From Candidatus Zixiibacteriota bacterium (GTDB lineage: Bacteria > Zixibacteria > MSB-5A5 > GN15 > FEB-12), in contig QNAD01000098.1 in assembly GCA_003641345.1 (NCBI GenBank), positions 1-7,295 of the forward strand: a stretch of 7,295 bases of DNA, written 5' to 3'. Positions 7,141 through 7,295 of the stretch are shown here, in pieces (within the stretch, counting starts at the first letter, position 1; each line of letters starts with the position of its first letter). A model generated the notes under the pieces. That model worked only from the letters and a program-made list of their open reading frames with translations. It made no database searches and was not told the DNA's origin. Position numbers and translations under genes: made by a program.

Positions 7141-7210
7141 TGTCAGGGTCCATGGTTTCTGGCAAACCATAGGAGTTTCTACCTACAAGAAGTGCAAGCA
7201 GTAAGGCACA
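7141..7210 (+). other. Structured GC-rich island, candidate small RNA or dispersed repeat
   Basis: This 70-base block is about 47% GC by direct count (33 of 70), against about 22% in the preceding 50 bases and about 14% in the 85 that follow. TCCATGGTTT (7149-7158) pairs with AAACCATaGGA (7164-7174) around a 5-base loop, with a single bulged A at 7171. A weaker GTGC/GCAC hairpin (7192-7195 with 7206-7209) follows, and TGACA/TGTCA could close the 5' side. No T-run follows the main hairpin, so it is not a standard terminator. I do not match it to a named RNA family. The strand is a guess. Confidence 0.35.
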
Positions 7211-7295
7211 ATAAGTATCTTGAATTCTTTTTCAATAAATTAAAACTTTCTTACAAATAAATATTGGAATATCTTTTTTAAAATCTAAAAAATAA
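7211..7295. other. Extremely AT-rich tail, probably the upstream region of the next gene
   Basis: Only about 12 of 85 bases are G or C. A weak TTGAA/TTCAA hairpin (7220-7224 with 7231-7235) is the only structure. No start codon with a meaningful frame is visible. Such composition is typical of promoter-bearing spacers in this window. Confidence 0.35.

Noticed and set aside
7131..7172. Short plus-strand ATG frame of 13 codons in the island
   Set aside because: It is too short, has no ribosome binding site, and the hairpin within it gives a better account of the sequence.
7149..7210. Purine or c-di-GMP riboswitch, suggested by GTTTCTACC and GGCAAACC strings
   Set aside because: The strings resemble pieces of those aptamers, but the surrounding conserved loops (GATATGG and CCGTAAA for purine, GGGACGCAAAGCC for c-di-GMP) are missing and GGCAAACC is paired inside the hairpin.

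Overview
The window is a stretch of AT-rich bacterial chromosome (by eye in the mid-30s % GC). It carries five complete genes and the tail of a sixth, all on the + strand. Start regions generally lack Shine-Dalgarno sequences. The phosphosugar mutase carries the SHN-xxxWNALK, GEGNGG and RSSNTEP motif set shared by archaea and the FCB group (Bacteroidetes and relatives such as Marinimicrobia, Zixibacteria and KSB1). I therefore lean towards an uncultured FCB-type bacterium, but that placement is inference from a few motifs.

Layout. Positions 1-93 hold the last 30 codons of an unidentified gene, closed by a strong intrinsic terminator (97-123). Six bases after the terminator starts a small single-domain cupin (130-495). 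A near-consensus promoter (526-555) lies just before a 750-residue protein with a signal peptide (562-2814). That protein has no function I recognise, but it combines an N-terminal alpha/beta region, a beta-sandwich middle and a C-terminal glutamine-amidotransferase-like fold without a nucleophile cysteine. It is followed by an inositol-monophosphatase-family phosphatase (2885-3688). After an AT-only intergenic palindrome come glmM (3800-5158) and glmS (5174-7003), spaced 15 bases apart and almost certainly co-transcribed. The last 292 bases hold no convincing gene, but contain a compact 70-base island of about 47% GC with a good hairpin, flanked by DNA of roughly 14-22% GC.

How the genes work together. 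GlmS makes glucosamine-6-phosphate from fructose-6-phosphate and glutamine, and GlmM converts it to glucosamine-1-phosphate. These are the first two steps to UDP-N-acetylglucosamine for peptidoglycan and other glycans. The third enzyme, GlmU, is not in the window. The upstream phosphatase could act on a sugar or inositol phosphate, but nothing ties it to the same pathway except position. The cupin and the exported protein have no visible functional link to amino-sugar synthesis.

Most of the window is ordinary housekeeping sequence. The parts most worth a second look are the uncharacterised exported protein, the GC-rich structured island after glmS, and the start-site architecture (promoter placed for a leaderless message, terminator abutting a start codon). 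I found no CRISPR array, transposase, tRNA, rRNA or defence system.
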